This document shows, piece after piece, positions 25,718 through 36,119 of a stretch of DNA of 64,000 nt. Source of the stretch: Rhodobacter sp. TJ_12 (lineage in GTDB: Bacteria; Pseudomonadota; Alphaproteobacteria; Rhodobacterales; Rhodobacteraceae). The notes beneath the pieces were generated by a model that saw only the letters and a program-made list of their open reading frames with translations, searched no databases and was not told the DNA's origin. Location of the stretch: contig NZ_NRRD01000002.1 in NCBI RefSeq assembly GCF_020023995.1, positions 124,001 through 188,000 on the forward strand, read 5' to 3'. How positions within the stretch are numbered: the first letter of the stretch is position 1; the number at the start of each line of letters is the position of its first letter. A program made the position numbers and the translations under genes.

Positions 25718-28357
25718 TTAGAAATCTTCCCAGTTGTCTTCGGCGGGCGTGGATTTCACCGCCACAGCGGTCAGGCCACCGCCTCCGGCACGCCGTGCCG
25801 GCGCAGGCGGCGGCGGAGCGGGGGCTTTGTTCGCCGGGGCTTTGTTTGCCGGTGCGGCGGCTTTGGCGGGCTCTGCCTTCGAAGCCGCAGGCGCTGGGGC
25901 TTTGGCGGCAACAGGGGCCGCAGATATGGTTTTGGGCGTGCTCAGATGCGTGCCCAGCTTGAACCGGCCCATCGTCGTTGACAGCCCATCGGCCTCGCGC
26001 ACAAGCGATTGGCTTGCGGCCGAGGTTTCCTCGAACATCGCGGCATTGTGCTGGGTCACCTGATCCAGCTGGGTGATCGCGGTGTTGACCTCGCTCAGGC
26101 CGGTCGATTGTTCGGTGGTCGAGGCAGTGATGTCGGACATGAAGGTAACGATCTTGCCGACCGAGCCTTGGATGCCCTCAAGCGCATTGCCCGCTTGCCC
26201 CACCAGATCCACGCCGCGTTTGACCTGCGCCGAGCTATCGGAGATGAGCGCAGCGATCTCGCGCGCGGCTTCCGACGAACGCTGCGCCAGCGCGCGCACT
26301 TCCGAGGCAACCACGGCAAAACCGCGCCCGGCCTCGCCCGCGCGGGCGGCCTCGACCCCGGCGTTCAGCGCCAGAAGGTTGGTCTGGAACGAGATTTCTT
26401 CGATCACCGAGGTGATTTTCGAAATCTTGTTGGAGCTTTCGGCGATTTCGCCCATCGCCTGCACCGCTTCGCGCACCACTTGGCCGCTTTCTTCGGTGTT
26501 GCGGCGCGCATTATCGACCATGTCATTGGCTTTGAGCGTGCGTTCCGCCGCCGATTTGACCGAGGCGGTCAGTTCGTTCAGTGCGGCGGCCGTTTCTTCC
26601 AGCGTCGCGGCCTGTTGTTCGGTACGGCGCGACAAATCCTCTGCGGCGCGCGAAATCCCGCCCGTTTCGGTGTGGATCGTTTCGGAATTTTCCAGCACCA
26701 TCTGCATCGCATCGCGCAGCTTGCCGGTGGCTTCGTTGAAATCGAGCCGCAGGGTTTCGTAATCGCCCGGGAAGGCCTCGGTGATTTTGTGCGTCAGATC
26801 GCCGTCCGACAGCGCGCTGAGCGCGGCGCGCAGCTTTTCGACCACTTGGCGCTGTTCGGCCACGATGCGTTCGCGTTCGGCTTGGTTGCGGGCTTCGCGC
26901 GCTTCGATTTCGGTGACATCGGCGCCGATACCGATCACGCGCTGAATTTTACCATTGCGGTCGCGCACCGGGGTCATCGCGCCGTTCAGCATCACCTCGC
27001 CCGTCGGCATCGCGACCTTGATCCGGCCGATCACGTTTTCGCCGCGCGCGAGCACCTCAAACGCCGGCTCCCCGGTCGAGGCAACCCAGATCGCCTGCGC
27101 GAAATCCTGCCCGATCAACTCGGATTCTTCCATCTGCGTCATCATGCACATGGCGACATTGGCGGCGGTCAATTCACCATTGGGGGTGAATTCCACGCGC
27201 AATTGGGTCGCGTCGATCGCCTCGGTCGTGGCGGCGTTGCGTTTTTCTTCGGTGACGTTTTTCCATTCCACCGCATAGCCGAGGATCGTGCCATCGGCAT
27301 CCGGGATCACTGCCATCGACAGCGCATAGAACCCCCGACCGATCTGAAACTCGCCCGACATCGGCATGTTGTCGGGGGTGAGCGCCATATGTTGCTTCGA
27401 GCCTTCGCGGTGGAAATAGGTGAAGGGGCGCCCAACCAGCGTTTCGGGGGCGAAATCCGGTTTGACCGCGCGGAAATCGGTAATGTTTTCTTCGAACATC
27501 TGCAAAAGCGCCGGGTTCGTAGCTTTCACCTTGCCGTCGCCATCCAGCAGCATCATCGCCGCCGAAGAATAGTTGTAGGCGGCGCCACGGAACAGACCTT
27601 CGCGGCTTTCTTCCTCGGAGCGGGCCAGCTTATTGCGGAAGGATTCGAGCGATTGCGCGATTTTGCCGATTTCATCCTTGCCCTTGGTTTCGGGCACCTG
27701 CGTTTGCAGCGCACCATTGGCAATCGAGGCCATGGCCGAAGTGATTCGCGCCAGCCGGGTGGCGATCATCGCGCGGAACACCAAAGAGGTGGCCACAAGC
27801 GCCACGACCAGAATCGAAATCGCCACGATCAGGCTGTGGCGCGTCGAGGCCGAAATTGCCGCCACCGTCGGGTCATCGGACCAGGTCGAGGCAAAATAGC
27901 CAACCACGCTGCCATTGGGCAGTTTCACCGGATGGATCAGCGTCAGCATGTCGTCGGAATAGGCTTCCGCGCCCGAGGCGATCGATTCTTGGATCAGCGC
28001 ATGCATCGGTGCCAGATCGGACTCATTGATCACATAGCTGGCCAATTCGTTGCCTGCGGCATCGGTGGCGATCATGCCATTCGACGGGTTCGAGGGATCA
28101 TCGATCACCGAGGTGAAGATTTGCCCGATCCGTTCGCCATCGCCAAAGCGGATCGGCGCCACGAGTTGCTTGCCGATGATCTCGCTGGAGCCATGCGCCT
28201 GATCGCGCAATTGTTCCATTGCGATATCGGTGGTGGCGCGCAGGTTGAAAAGCGTCATCGCAACCACGATGGTCGAAGCCGATAACAGCACCACAAGGGC
28301 GGCGCGGAAGAAACTGGAGTTCAAGAACGGGACGGATCCGGTCGATTTGGCGCTCAT
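25718..28357 (-). CDS. Methyl-accepting chemotaxis protein with PAS domains and NWEDF tail
   Basis: 879-residue chemoreceptor. TM1 about 18-38, periplasmic segment about 39-170, TM2 about 176-197, HAMP, two PAS-like domains (about 265-385 and 385-500), then the long helical signalling domain whose hairpin tip contains [20 protein letters not shown], the universal MCP signature. After it comes an Ala/Pro/Lys-rich linker and the final residues NWEDF, resembling the NWETF pentapeptide that tethers CheR/CheB. The start at 28357 has GAGG six bases upstream; an ATG four codons earlier is possible. It is downstream of a secreted Cache-like protein on the same strand, with a 19-bp gap. Confidence 0.93.
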   Translation of the reverse strand: MSAKSTGSVPFLNSSFFRAALVVLLSASTIVVAMTLFNLRATTDIAMEQLRDQAHGSSEIIGKQLVAPIRFGDGERIGQIFTSVIDDPSNPSNGMIATDAAGNELASYVINESDLAPMHALIQESIASGAEAYSDDMLTLIHPVKLPNGSVVGYFASTWSDDPTVAAISASTRHSLIVAISILVVALVATSLVFRAMIATRLARITSAMASIANGALQTQVPETKGKDEIGKIAQSLESFRNKLARSEEESREGLFRGAAYNYSSAAMMLLDGDGKVKATNPALLQMFEENITDFRAVKPDFAPETLVGRPFTYFHREGSKQHMALTPDNMPMSGEFQIGRGFYALSMAVIPDADGTILGYAVEWKNVTEEKRNAATTEAIDATQLRVEFTPNGELTAANVAMCMMTQMEESELIGQDFAQAIWVASTGEPAFEVLARGENVIGRIKVAMPTGEVMLNGAMTPVRDRNGKIQRVIGIGADVTEIEAREARNQAERERIVAEQRQVVEKLRAALSALSDGDLTHKITEAFPGDYETLRLDFNEATGKLRDAMQMVLENSETIHTETGGISRAAEDLSRRTEQQAATLEETAAALNELTASVKSAAERTLKANDMVDNARRNTEESGQVVREAVQAMGEIAESSNKISKITSVIEEISFQTNLLALNAGVEAARAGEAGRGFAVVASEVRALAQRSSEAAREIAALISDSSAQVKRGVDLVGQAGNALEGIQGSVGKIVTFMSDITASTTEQSTGLSEVNTAITQLDQVTQHNAAMFEETSAASQSLVREADGLSTTMGRFKLGTHLSTPKTISAAPVAAKAPAPAASKAEPAKAAAPANKAPANKAPAPPPPAPARRAGGGGLTAVAVKSTPAEDNWEDF

Positions 28358-28376
28358 CGCGGGCCTCATATACTGG

Positions 28377-28946
28377 TTATTCGATCATTTCGGCGTTGAG
28401 GCCGACGGTCATGGCGCCAATCGGCGCGCCGGTTTCGGGGTCGGTGACGGTGAAAGAGGCCTGCACCTGATAGGTTTGCGAGGATTCGTCGAATTCGACC
28501 GCGCTGACATGCACGGCATCGGCGCCCACGAGATAGGTTTCTTGGAATTTCGCCTCGTCGCCCTGCCAGAAGTCCGAGGTGGGACGGGCTTGCGCAACGT
28601 TCAGGCCTTGGTGGTCGGTGACAAAAATCTCGGAGAACCGCCCGCGCGAGCTATCGACCTTGTCGCGTAGCCAAAGCGATACCGGCAGCGCCAGAATCGC
28701 ATCAACCATCGGTTGCTCTGCATTGTCGATCTCTGCCCGCCAGGTTTGGTCCAGCGCGTCGATCTCTTCTTGGGGAAGCATGCCGCGTTCGGCATTGGCG
28801 GACTGCACCGCATCGATCAGCGCGGGGTCATCGCCCCAAGCACGCAGTTCTTTTTCGACTGTGGCCGTCACCTGCGCCGAAAAATCTTCGGCCAGTGCGG
28901 GCGCCGCCACGAGGATCAGCGCAAGGGAGAAGAGACGGGTCTTCAT
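28377..28946 (-). CDS. Secreted Cache (PDC)-like sensor protein
   Basis: 189 residues with a signal peptide (about 1-19, cleavage after ALA), so a soluble periplasmic protein. The segment [20 protein letters not shown] followed by a hydrophobic beta-strand pattern matches the ligand-binding half of Cache/PDC sensor domains, normally found joined to chemoreceptors or kinases. Here it is a separate protein just upstream of an MCP on the same strand, so it may bind a ligand and present it to that receptor (inference). No membrane anchor or lipobox is visible. Confidence 0.85.
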   Translation of the reverse strand: MKTRLFSLALILVAAPALAEDFSAQVTATVEKELRAWGDDPALIDAVQSANAERGMLPQEEIDALDQTWRAEIDNAEQPMVDAILALPVSLWLRDKVDSSRGRFSEIFVTDHQGLNVAQARPTSDFWQGDEAKFQETYLVGADAVHVSAVEFDESSQTYQVQASFTVTDPETGAPIGAMTVGLNAEMIE

Positions 28947-28962
28947 GCAGTTGCTCCGCTAG

Positions 28963-28978
28963 GGGGAGCGCACTCCCC
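28963..28978 (-). promoter_or_regulatory. Short inverted repeat upstream of the Cache-like gene
   Basis: GGGGAG / CTCCCC with a 4-base centre, 17 bases before the start codon of the Cache-like gene. It could act as an operator or a 5' leader hairpin. The rest of 28947-29164, shared with clpP, shows no feature I can name. Confidence 0.3.
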
Positions 28979-29164
28979 ATGTAGATTTGCCGCACAATTT
29001 ACGGGCCAACCCTTTACGCCGCGTGAATCATCAAGAATCATTCCAAATCGCGCCGGGCATGCGGTTTTGGCTGTGCCGCCCTTGCAGGGGGTGCGTGGCA
29101 ACACTAAGACTCAAGTAAGCATCTCGCGCTAAGGCTGTGCGGGTAACACGAGGAGAGGCAGCAG

Positions 29165-29794
29165 ATGAAAGATCCGGTCGACCTTTATATGAACACGCTC
29201 GTGCCAATGGTGGTCGAGCAAACCTCGCGCGGCGAGCGGGCCTATGACATCTTCTCGCGCCTGCTTAAGGAGCGGATCATCTTCTTGGCGGGCCCGTTTC
29301 ACGACGGCATGTCGAGCCTGATCTGCGCGCAGCTTCTGTTCCTTGAAGCGGAAAACCCGTCGAAAGAGATTTCGATGTATATCAACAGCCCCGGCGGTGT
29401 CGTGACCTCGGGGCTGGCGATCTATGACACGATGCAATACATTCGCCCGAAGGTCTCGACCTTGGTCATTGGCCAAGCCGCCTCGATGGGGTCGGTGATT
29501 TCTTGCGCGGGCGAGAAGGGGATGCGCTTTTCGCTGCCCAATTCGCGGATCATGGTGCACCAGCCCTCGGGCGGGTTCCAAGGTCAGGCGACCGATATCA
29601 TAATCCACGCGCGCGAAACCGAAAAGATTCGCAAACGCCTTTATGAAATCTATGTGAAGCATACTGGCCGCACGATGGAAGAAGTCGGCGAGGCGCTGGA
29701 GCGCGACCGTTTCATGTCGCCCGAAGAGGCGCTGGAATGGGGCCATATCGATGAAATCTTGGCCGCGCGCCCGGGCCTTGAAGGTGAAAAGTGA
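29165..29794 (+). CDS. clpP: ATP-dependent Clp protease proteolytic subunit
   Basis: Serine peptidase that forms the two-ring degradation chamber fed by ClpX or ClpA. 209 residues, normal size; catalytic triad S107 (ASMGS), H132 (MVHQPSGG) and D181. Start has GAGGAGAGG upstream. clpX follows on the same strand after 135 bp, the usual arrangement. Cytoplasmic. Confidence 0.97.
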   Translation: MKDPVDLYMNTLVPMVVEQTSRGERAYDIFSRLLKERIIFLAGPFHDGMSSLICAQLLFLEAENPSKEISMYINSPGGVVTSGLAIYDTMQYIRPKVSTLVIGQAASMGSVISCAGEKGMRFSLPNSRIMVHQPSGGFQGQATDIIIHARETEKIRKRLYEIYVKHTGRTMEEVGEALERDRFMSPEEALEWGHIDEILAARPGLEGEK

Positions 29795-29929
29795 GACGCG
29801 ACCCCCGGTCCGTGACGGTATGGCCTTAACCGGGCCGGGGAATTTGCGATTGAGAACAGCGCGGGGCTGTCCTAGACTTTGCGAAAGGACAGTCCACCAC
29901 AGCCCGTTTGGGGCATTTTGAGGATGACG

Positions 29930-31201
29930 ATGGCGAACAATCAAGGCTCCGACAGCAAGAACACGCTCTACTGTTCGTTCTGCGGCAAGAGCCAGCATGA
30001 GGTGCGCAAACTCATCGCCGGCCCGACGGTGTTCATCTGCGACGAATGTGTCGAGCTGTGCATGGACATCATCCGCGAGGAAACCAAGACCACCGGTCTG
30101 AAATCCACCGATGGTGTGCCCACCCCGCGCGATATTGCCAAAGTGCTTGATGACTATGTGATCGGGCAGATGCATGCCAAGCGCGTGCTCGCCGTTGCGG
30201 TGCACAACCACTATAAGCGGCTCAACCACGCCTCGAAACAGGATGTGGAACTGGCGAAGTCGAACATCTTGCTGATCGGTCCGACCGGTTGCGGGAAAAC
30301 GCTGCTGGCGCAGACGCTGGCGCGGATTCTGGATGTGCCTTTCACCATGGCCGATGCGACCACGTTGACCGAGGCGGGCTATGTGGGCGAGGATGTCGAG
30401 AATATCATTCTCAAGCTGTTGCAGGCCTCGGAATATAACGTCGAACGCGCGCAGCGCGGCATCGTCTATATCGACGAGGTCGACAAGATCACCCGCAAGT
30501 CGGACAATCCTTCGATCACCCGCGATGTGTCGGGCGAGGGCGTGCAGCAGGCGCTGCTCAAGATCATGGAGGGCACGGTCGCTTCGGTGCCGCCGCAAGG
30601 CGGGCGTAAGCATCCGCAGCAGGAATTCCTGCAAGTGGATACGACCAACATCCTGTTCATCTGTGGCGGCGCGTTTGCGGGCTTGGATCGAATCATCGCA
30701 CAACGCGGCAAAGGCTCCGCGATGGGCTTTGGCGCCGATGTGAAAGACCCCGATGCACGCGGTGCAGGCGATCTGTTCAAAGAGCTTGAGCCGGAAGATC
30801 TGCTGAAATTCGGTCTGATCCCGGAATTCGTGGGCCGTCTGCCGGTCATCGCCACGCTCGAGGATCTCGATGAGGCGGCGCTGGTCACCATTTTGACCGA
30901 GCCGAAAAACGCGCTGGTGAAGCAATATCAGCGTCTCTTCGAGATTGAAGACGTGAAGCTGACCTTCACCCCCGATGCGCTGCATGCGATCGCCACCCGC
31001 GCGATCCAGCGCAAGACCGGGGCGCGGGGTCTGCGCTCGATTCTAGAAGACATCTTGCTTGATACGATGTTTGAACTGCCGGGCATGGAAAACGTCCAAG
31101 AGGTGGTGGTCAACGAAGAGGCGGTGGAAGCAGGGGCCGCGGCCAAACCGCTTCTGATCTATGCCGATGAGGCGCAAAAAGAGCCGAAATCGGCCGGTTG
31201 A
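29930..31201 (+). CDS. clpX: ATP-dependent Clp protease ATP-binding subunit ClpX
   Basis: AAA+ unfoldase that delivers substrates to ClpP. 423 residues, the usual length. N-terminal zinc-binding domain with CSFCGK and CDEC pairs (about 15-45), Walker A GPTGCGKT (about 117), Walker B VYIDEVDK, the pore loop region, and sensor-2 KTGARGLRS near residue 365. The ATG at 29930 has GAGGA five bases upstream, preferred over two in-frame ATGs further 5'. A terminator follows. Confidence 0.97.
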   Translation: MANNQGSDSKNTLYCSFCGKSQHEVRKLIAGPTVFICDECVELCMDIIREETKTTGLKSTDGVPTPRDIAKVLDDYVIGQMHAKRVLAVAVHNHYKRLNHASKQDVELAKSNILLIGPTGCGKTLLAQTLARILDVPFTMADATTLTEAGYVGEDVENIILKLLQASEYNVERAQRGIVYIDEVDKITRKSDNPSITRDVSGEGVQQALLKIMEGTVASVPPQGGRKHPQQEFLQVDTTNILFICGGAFAGLDRIIAQRGKGSAMGFGADVKDPDARGAGDLFKELEPEDLLKFGLIPEFVGRLPVIATLEDLDEAALVTILTEPKNALVKQYQRLFEIEDVKLTFTPDALHAIATRAIQRKTGARGLRSILEDILLDTMFELPGMENVQEVVVNEEAVEAGAAAKPLLIYADEAQKEPKSAG

Positions 31202-31218
31202 TCCGCGCAAGATGGGCT

Positions 31219-31248
31219 AAGGGGCGGGGAAACCCGCCCTTTGTTTTT
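31219..31248 (+). terminator. Intrinsic terminator after clpX
   Basis: Stem of about ten pairs (31219-31228 with 31233-31242, core GGGCGGG/CCCGCCC, one wobble), loop GAAA, then GTTTTT. Located 18 bases after the clpX stop. Confidence 0.85.
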
Positions 31249-31319
31249 GCCACCCGCGCGAAGGGCTGGACGTAAATGTCGCACCCGCTATAAGGGGGGC
31301 AACTGCTGGGAGAGAGATC

Positions 31320-31694
31320 ATGAAATTCCTGCTGCGCCTGCTGACCTGGTGGAACGACCAGACGCTTGGCACCCAGATCTACACCGCCCGCAATGGCGTG
31401 AAGGTCGGTGAAGATGCCGAGGGCAACCGCTATTATCAAAGCAAAGACGGCAAGCGCCGCTGGGTGATTTACAATGGCGAATGCCAAGCCAGCCGTATTC
31501 CGCCCGATTGGCATGGCTGGATGCACCACACTTGGGACGAACCGCCGACCGACAAGCCGCTGGTGCACAAGGATTGGGAATTGCCGCATCAGGAAAACCA
31601 GACCGGGTTGGCCTCGGCCTATATCCCGCCGGGGTCGCTGCGCCGTGCTGCGCCGGTCGAGCGGCGTGACTATGAGGCATGGCAGCCGGAATGA
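31320..31694 (+). CDS. NADH:ubiquinone oxidoreductase 17.2 kDa subunit (NDUFA12-like)
   Basis: 124 residues homologous to the mitochondrial accessory subunit NDUFA12/B17.2, one of the few supernumerary complex I subunits found in alphaproteobacteria. The motifs [21 protein letters not shown] and [16 protein letters not shown] are characteristic. It is probably on the matrix-equivalent (cytoplasmic) face of complex I. mlaD and a DUF2155 gene follow at close spacing, a cluster conserved in this bacterial class although the functions differ. Confidence 0.93.
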   Translation: MKFLLRLLTWWNDQTLGTQIYTARNGVKVGEDAEGNRYYQSKDGKRRWVIYNGECQASRIPPDWHGWMHHTWDEPPTDKPLVHKDWELPHQENQTGLASAYIPPGSLRRAAPVERRDYEAWQPE

Positions 31695-31715
31695 TCCGGC
31701 GACAGGATCTGTAAC

Positions 31716-32171
31716 ATGAGCGAAAATCGCGTCGAAGTACTGACCGGGGCGGCTGTTTTGGCCGTGGCGGTCGGCTTTTTTGTTTGGGCCGGGCAGGGCC
31801 ACGGGCTGAGCACCGGGGGGGGCAGCTATCCGCTGACCGCCTCATTCCGTTCGGTCGAGGGGATCAGCCTTGGCACTGATGTGCGGATGGCCGGGGTCAA
31901 GATCGGCTCGGTCACCGATATCGCGCTGAACACGCAGACCTTTTTCGCCGATACGACCTTTACCGTGAAAGACGGTGTCGAGATCCCCGAGGATTCGCAA
32001 ATCCTTGTCGCCTCTGAGGGGCTGCTGGGCGGGGCCTTTGTCGAGATTTTGCCCGGGGGAAGCCTTGTGAACCTTGGCCCCGGCGAAGAGATCATCGACA
32101 CGCAAGGCGCGGTTTCGACGCTGGGTCTGTTGATGAAATTCGCAGGCGGCGGGTCGGAGGGCGGTGAATGA
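31716..32171 (+). CDS. mlaD: MlaD-type phospholipid-binding protein
   Basis: Inner-membrane-anchored periplasmic lipid-binding subunit of the Mla system, which keeps outer-membrane lipid asymmetry. 151 residues: one N-terminal transmembrane helix (about 8-26) and one MCE domain (about 38-120, SFRSVEGISLGTDVRMAGVKIGSV). The genes for the ATPase and permease are not adjacent. It overlaps the following DUF2155 gene by four bases (ATGA). Confidence 0.92.
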   Translation: MSENRVEVLTGAAVLAVAVGFFVWAGQGHGLSTGGGSYPLTASFRSVEGISLGTDVRMAGVKIGSVTDIALNTQTFFADTTFTVKDGVEIPEDSQILVASEGLLGGAFVEILPGGSLVNLGPGEEIIDTQGAVSTLGLLMKFAGGGSEGGE

Positions 32172-32536
32172 TCCGCAAGGCCCTGACGGCAGTGCTGCTT
32201 TCGGCCTCGGCTGTCTGCGCGCAAGAGGCGCCAGACGGGTTGGCCGATGCGCCGGGGGCGTTTCTGCGGGGGCTGGACAAGGTGGCGGGTGCCGCCTCTG
32301 ACATTACGCTTTCGGTGGGGCAGGTGGCGCCATATGGCTCGCTTGCGGTGCGGCTGGAGGCGTGCCGCTACCCGGCCGAAGACCCGGCTTCCAACGCCTA
32401 TGCCTTTTTGCATATCACCGACACGATGATTGGCGAGGTCGTGTTTGAAGGCTGGATGATCGCCCAGAACCCCGCGCTTTCGGCGCTGGACCATCAGCGC
32501 TACGATGTCTGGGTTTTGCGCTGCAACACCGACTGA
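32168..32536 (+). CDS. DUF2155 secreted protein
   Basis: 122 residues with a signal peptide (about 1-18), then a small domain with paired cysteines (about residues 62 and 120: RLEACRYP and WVLRCNTD), matching DUF2155; function unknown. Coupled to mlaD by a 4-bp overlap. Its last 37 bp overlap the 3' end of aat on the opposite strand. Confidence 0.87.
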   Translation: MIRKALTAVLLSASAVCAQEAPDGLADAPGAFLRGLDKVAGAASDITLSVGQVAPYGSLAVRLEACRYPAEDPASNAYAFLHITDTMIGEVVFEGWMIAQNPALSALDHQRYDVWVLRCNTD

Positions 32537-33138
32537 ACGGTTGGAATTTCGGGCACGGTGAAATCGGCGCGAAGCTGTAGCGCCTCGGCCAGCCGCTGCC
32601 GGTAGATCGCACGGGGAATTTCCACGCCCCCCATGCTTTTGAGATGCGGTGTCAGATATTGCGTGTCAAACAGCACAAAGCCAGCCCGCAGCAGCCGGTC
32701 CACCGTGTAGGCAAGCGCGATCTTGGAGGCATTGCGGCGGCGCGAAAACATGCTTTCGCCAAAGAAGGCCCCGCCCAGTGTCAGCCCAAAGATTCCGCCC
32801 ACCAGCGTCTCGCCTTCCCAGACCTCTAGCGCATGCGCGACCCCCAGCGCGTGCAGCGCGTCGTAGAGCTCAAACAGGGTGTCATTGATCCATGTCTCGT
32901 CGCGGTCTGCGCAGCCCTCGACCACGGCGCGAAACGCGGTATTTGTGCGAATTGTATAAGGCATGCGGCGCATTTCGCGCGCAAGCGAGCGTGAAATGTG
33001 GAGATTGTGCAAGGGGATGATGCCGCGCAGGCGTGGTTCGAACCAGTGCAGCTCTTCGGAATCGCGCGCACTGGCCATCGGAAAGATGCCCTGCGCATAG
33101 GCCGAGATCAAAAGGTCCGGGCTGAGCTTCACCGCCAT
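32500..33138 (-). CDS. aat: Leucyl/phenylalanyl-tRNA--protein transferase
   Basis: Adds Leu or Phe from aminoacyl-tRNA to N-terminal Arg/Lys of proteins, marking them for ClpS-dependent degradation. 212 residues. YAQGIFPMA, WFEPRLRGIIPL, GGIFGLTLGGAFFGESMFS and DTQYLTPHLKSMG are the family signature. The start at MAVKLSPDLL (33138) fits the family length; 22 in-frame codons precede it. It is head-to-head with a methyltransferase gene 64 bp away. Confidence 0.95.
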   Translation of the reverse strand: MAVKLSPDLLISAYAQGIFPMASARDSEELHWFEPRLRGIIPLHNLHISRSLAREMRRMPYTIRTNTAFRAVVEGCADRDETWINDTLFELYDALHALGVAHALEVWEGETLVGGIFGLTLGGAFFGESMFSRRRNASKIALAYTVDRLLRAGFVLFDTQYLTPHLKSMGGVEIPRAIYRQRLAEALQLRADFTVPEIPTVQSVLQRKTQTS

Positions 33139-33202
33139 TTGTTGCCAATTGTCACCGTTGCCCCTAGTCTTCCCGGAATAGACAGGAAAAAGCGGCAATG
33201 CC

Positions 33203-33910
33203 ATGGGATTTTTCGATTTTCTGCAAGGTCTCGACCGTTATGCCGAGGATAAATCGGGCATCAAGCGGCTCAATTTGCGCCATGAGTATTTGATCGAGCC
33301 GATCCGGAAGGACTTGCAGGGCGCGCGGGTTTTGGACCTTGCGGCGCATGATGGGCGTTGGTCCTATGCCTTTGCCGCGGCGGGCGCGCGCGAAGTGGTG
33401 GGGATCGAGGGGCGCCCGCATCTGGTGGAGCGGTTTCAGCAATTCCCCGAGGGGCTGGCGAAAGATCGGGTCAAGCTGCGCGTCGGCGATATTTTCGACG
33501 GGATGGAAGCCGATCTGAAAGCCGGCGAGCAGTATGACGTGATCGGGGTGCTGGGCATCTTCTATCACATCATGGATCATTTTCGGCTGCTGCAATTGGC
33601 GACGCGGTTTCGGCCCAAGCTGATTGTCATCGATAGCGAATTCGCGTTGCGCCCCGGTCAGGTGATCATGCTGGTGCGCGAAGATCCGGCCAAGGATCTC
33701 AATGCGCTGCCGCAGGCCGAAGGGCAGGAAAAGGCGCTGATCGGCATTCCAAGCGCCACGGCGCTGGAGGCGATGGCCGATGTGTTGGGCTACAGTCTGA
33801 ACTGGGCGGATTGGCAAAAGGTGCCCCAAGGCAAGCGCGGGCCGGTGTTCGATTATTTCCGACCCGAAACGAAACGCCGCGATACCGCCTATTTGCGCCC
33901 GAAAGCTTAA
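33203..33910 (+). CDS. Class I SAM-dependent methyltransferase, unknown target
   Basis: 235 residues. Motif I is RVLDLAAHDGRWSYAFAAAGA (about residues 42-62) with the acidic end of strand 2 in VGIEGRP, then GDIFDGM and YDVIGVLGIFYHIMDHF, a standard Rossmann methyltransferase. The C-terminal third has no specific signature. Substrate unknown; closest in style to methyltransferase-23 proteins acting on small molecules or glycans. It ends ahead of a bidirectional terminator shared with accC. Confidence 0.85.
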   Translation: MGFFDFLQGLDRYAEDKSGIKRLNLRHEYLIEPIRKDLQGARVLDLAAHDGRWSYAFAAAGAREVVGIEGRPHLVERFQQFPEGLAKDRVKLRVGDIFDGMEADLKAGEQYDVIGVLGIFYHIMDHFRLLQLATRFRPKLIVIDSEFALRPGQVIMLVREDPAKDLNALPQAEGQEKALIGIPSATALEAMADVLGYSLNWADWQKVPQGKRGPVFDYFRPETKRRDTAYLRPKA

Positions 33911-33925
33911 GATGAAACGCTCAGA

Positions 33926-33951
33926 AAAACGCCCCCTTGCGGGGGCGTTTT
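33926..33951. terminator. Bidirectional terminator between methyltransferase and accC
   Basis: 11-bp perfect stem, AAAACGCCCCC (33926-33936) with GGGGGCGTTTT (33941-33951), loop TTGC. The A-run on one side and T-run on the other let it work for both convergent genes. Confidence 0.92.
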
Positions 33952-33953
33952 CG

Positions 33954-35300
33954 TTATCCGTAGGTGCGGTCGAGCCATTTCTCGAGCCAGTGGATCGAGT
34001 AATCGCCGCCCAGAATATCGGGCTCTTCGAGCAATTGCCGAAACAGCGGGATCGTGGTGTCCACGCCATCGACGATCAATTCCCCCAGCGCCCGGTTGAG
34101 CCGCGCCAGCGCCTCTTGCCGGTTTTGGCCATGCACGATCAGCTTACCAATCAAGCTGTCGTAATAAGGCGGGATGCGATAGCCGTCATAAAGCGCGGAA
34201 TCGATCCGCACGCCAAGCCCGCCGGGGGCATGGTATTGCGTGATCTTGCCGGGGCAGGGCGCGAAATTCGGCAGCCGCTCGGCATTGATGCGCACTTCGA
34301 TCGCATGACCGCGCAATTGCAGGTCTTCTTGACGGAATTCCATTTCCTCGCCGGCGGCGACGCGGATTTGTTCACGCACCAGATCGACGCCGAAAATCCC
34401 TTCGGTCACCGGGTGTTCCACCTGCAGGCGGGTGTTCATCTCGATGAAGTAGAATTCGCCATCTTCGAACAGGAATTCGATCGTGCCCGCGCCCGAATAG
34501 CCCAGTTCGCCCATTGCATTGGCGCAGATCATGCCGATCCGGTCGCGTTGCTCGGGGGTGATGCAGGGGCCGGGGGCTTCTTCGAAGACTTTTTGGTGGC
34601 GGCGTTGGAGCGAGCAATCGCGTTCGCCCAAATGGACGGCGCGGCCCCGGCCATCGCCAAACACCTGCACTTCGATGTGACGCGGCTTTTGGAGATATTT
34701 CTCCATATAGACTTCGTCATTGCCGAAAGCGGCCTTGGCTTCAGACCGCGCGGTGCGGAATGCCATTTCGATTTCATCGGCATTCAGCGCGACTTTCATG
34801 CCGCGCCCACCGCCGCCCGCGGTGGCCTTGATGATCACCGGATAGCCAATCTCGGCGGCGATTTTCTTGGCCGCTTCCACATCGGGCACGCCGCCATCCG
34901 AGCCGGGCACCACCGGGATGCCCAGCTTCTTGGCCGTTTCCTTGGCGGTGATCTTATCGCCCATGATGCGGATATGTTCCGCTTTGGGGCCGATGAAGGC
35001 GATCCCGTGATCTTCGAGCACCTGCACAAAGGTGGCGTTCTCCGACAGGAAGCCATAGCCGGGGTGAATCGCTTGCGCGCCGGTGATTTCACAGGCGGCG
35101 ACGATTGCCGGGATCGACAGATAGCTTTCCGACGAGGGGTTGGGCCCGATGCAGACGCTTTCATCGGCCATGCGGACATGCATCGCATCGGCATCGGCGA
35201 CCGAATGCACCGCGACCGAGGCGATCCCCATCTCACGGGCGGCCCGGATCACGCGCAGCGCAATCTCGCCCCGGTTGGCGATCAGGATCTTGTCGAACAT
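33954..35300 (-). CDS. accC: Acetyl-CoA carboxylase, biotin carboxylase subunit
   Basis: Carboxylates the biotin on AccB using ATP and bicarbonate, first half-reaction of fatty acid synthesis. 448 residues. ATP-grasp motifs [10 protein letters not shown] (about 161), the conserved [12 protein letters not shown] (about 230), and [14 protein letters not shown] (about 288) are present. It lies seven bases after accB on the same strand and ends at a bidirectional terminator. Confidence 0.97.
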   Translation of the reverse strand: MFDKILIANRGEIALRVIRAAREMGIASVAVHSVADADAMHVRMADESVCIGPNPSSESYLSIPAIVAACEITGAQAIHPGYGFLSENATFVQVLEDHGIAFIGPKAEHIRIMGDKITAKETAKKLGIPVVPGSDGGVPDVEAAKKIAAEIGYPVIIKATAGGGGRGMKVALNADEIEMAFRTARSEAKAAFGNDEVYMEKYLQKPRHIEVQVFGDGRGRAVHLGERDCSLQRRHQKVFEEAPGPCITPEQRDRIGMICANAMGELGYSGAGTIEFLFEDGEFYFIEMNTRLQVEHPVTEGIFGVDLVREQIRVAAGEEMEFRQEDLQLRGHAIEVRINAERLPNFAPCPGKITQYHAPGGLGVRIDSALYDGYRIPPYYDSLIGKLIVHGQNRQEALARLNRALGELIVDGVDTTIPLFRQLLEEPDILGGDYSIHWLEKWLDRTYG

Positions 35301-35307
35301 CTGGGCC

Positions 35308-35805
35308 TCACTCGACGATCATCAGGGGCGCGCCGAATTCGACGGGCGCGCCATCGTCGACGAGAATGCGTTTCACCGTGCCCGATTTCGGGGCGGGGAT
35401 GTGGTTCATCGTCTTCATGGCTTCGACGATCAGCAGGGTTTGGCCTTCTTTGACCGCATCGCCCACCTTCACAAAGGCCGAGGCGCCCGGTTCTGGGGCC
35501 AGATAAGCGGTGCCGACCATGGGCGAGGTGACGGCGCCGGGATGGCTGGCCGGATCATCGCTTGCGGGGGCGGCCGCTGCGGGCGCAGCCGTCGGGGCCG
35601 ACGCGGGGGCGGCGGCGGCCGGTGCGGGCGCATAGGCGGGGGCCGGCGCCGCAACGACGGTGGCCTGCTTCATCACGCGCACCTCAAGGCTGTCGTCTTC
35701 GCCATATTCCCGCACCACCGAGATTTCGGTGAGTTCGTTCTGGTTCAGAAGCTCCGCCAGCGCCTGAATGAAGGCGACGTCGTTCTCGTGCGATTGTTTG
35801 GTCAT
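35308..35805 (-). CDS. accB: Biotin carboxyl carrier protein of acetyl-CoA carboxylase
   Basis: 165 residues. An N-terminal helical part, an Ala/Pro hinge (about 50-88) and a C-terminal biotinyl domain whose biotin-accepting lysine is K131 in EAMKTM. It works with AccC encoded immediately downstream. The start has GAGGA eight bases upstream. Confidence 0.97.
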   Translation of the reverse strand: MTKQSHENDVAFIQALAELLNQNELTEISVVREYGEDDSLEVRVMKQATVVAAPAPAYAPAPAAAAPASAPTAAPAAAAPASDDPASHPGAVTSPMVGTAYLAPEPGASAFVKVGDAVKEGQTLLIVEAMKTMNHIPAPKSGTVKRILVDDGAPVEFGAPLMIVE

Positions 35806-36119
35806 GCGGTCCTCGAGGTCTCTCGGTATGCCGCGGATCGGGCCAGCGGCGCATCTTCACTGGCTGCTTATACGCGAGCCATGCGAGGGAGGAAAGCGCG
35901 AACGGATGACGCAGGGGAACTGAGCTGATCGGGCGCGGCCCGATGCCCTAGCGGGACGCGACGGGCACAGATACGACCAGACAAACGCCACCGGCCGCAC
36001 GATCAGGCGATCGGCGGCACAAACGGCTGGGGCCGGGCGGTTGGGCCCGGAGGTGCACGGCAGGCACCGCGCCACGGGTGGGCGGTGGTGGGGTGAGGGG
36101 CGCGGCGGCTGGCGCCGCG
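35806..36119. other. 314-bp gap upstream of accB
   Basis: No gene recognised. It should contain the accBC promoter near 35810-35900, but I cannot place boxes. At 36100-36120 the stem GCGCGGCG / CGCCGCGC (loop GCTGG) touches the stop of the next gene on the minus strand and may be its 3' hairpin; no T-run in either direction. Confidence 0.5.

Noticed and set aside
26009-28285. A 758-codon plus-strand frame opposite the chemoreceptor gene.
   Set aside because: Antisense shadow of a clear MCP; composition rich in Arg, His and Gly, no start site.
29800-29850. CCCCGG...CCGGGG pairing between clpP and clpX as a terminator.
   Set aside because: Large loop, no T-run; clpP and clpX are usually cotranscribed.
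33030-33052. GGTTCGAA-type string resembling a tRNA T-arm.
   Set aside because: Lies inside aat with no acceptor or anticodon stems around it. No tRNA found in the window.
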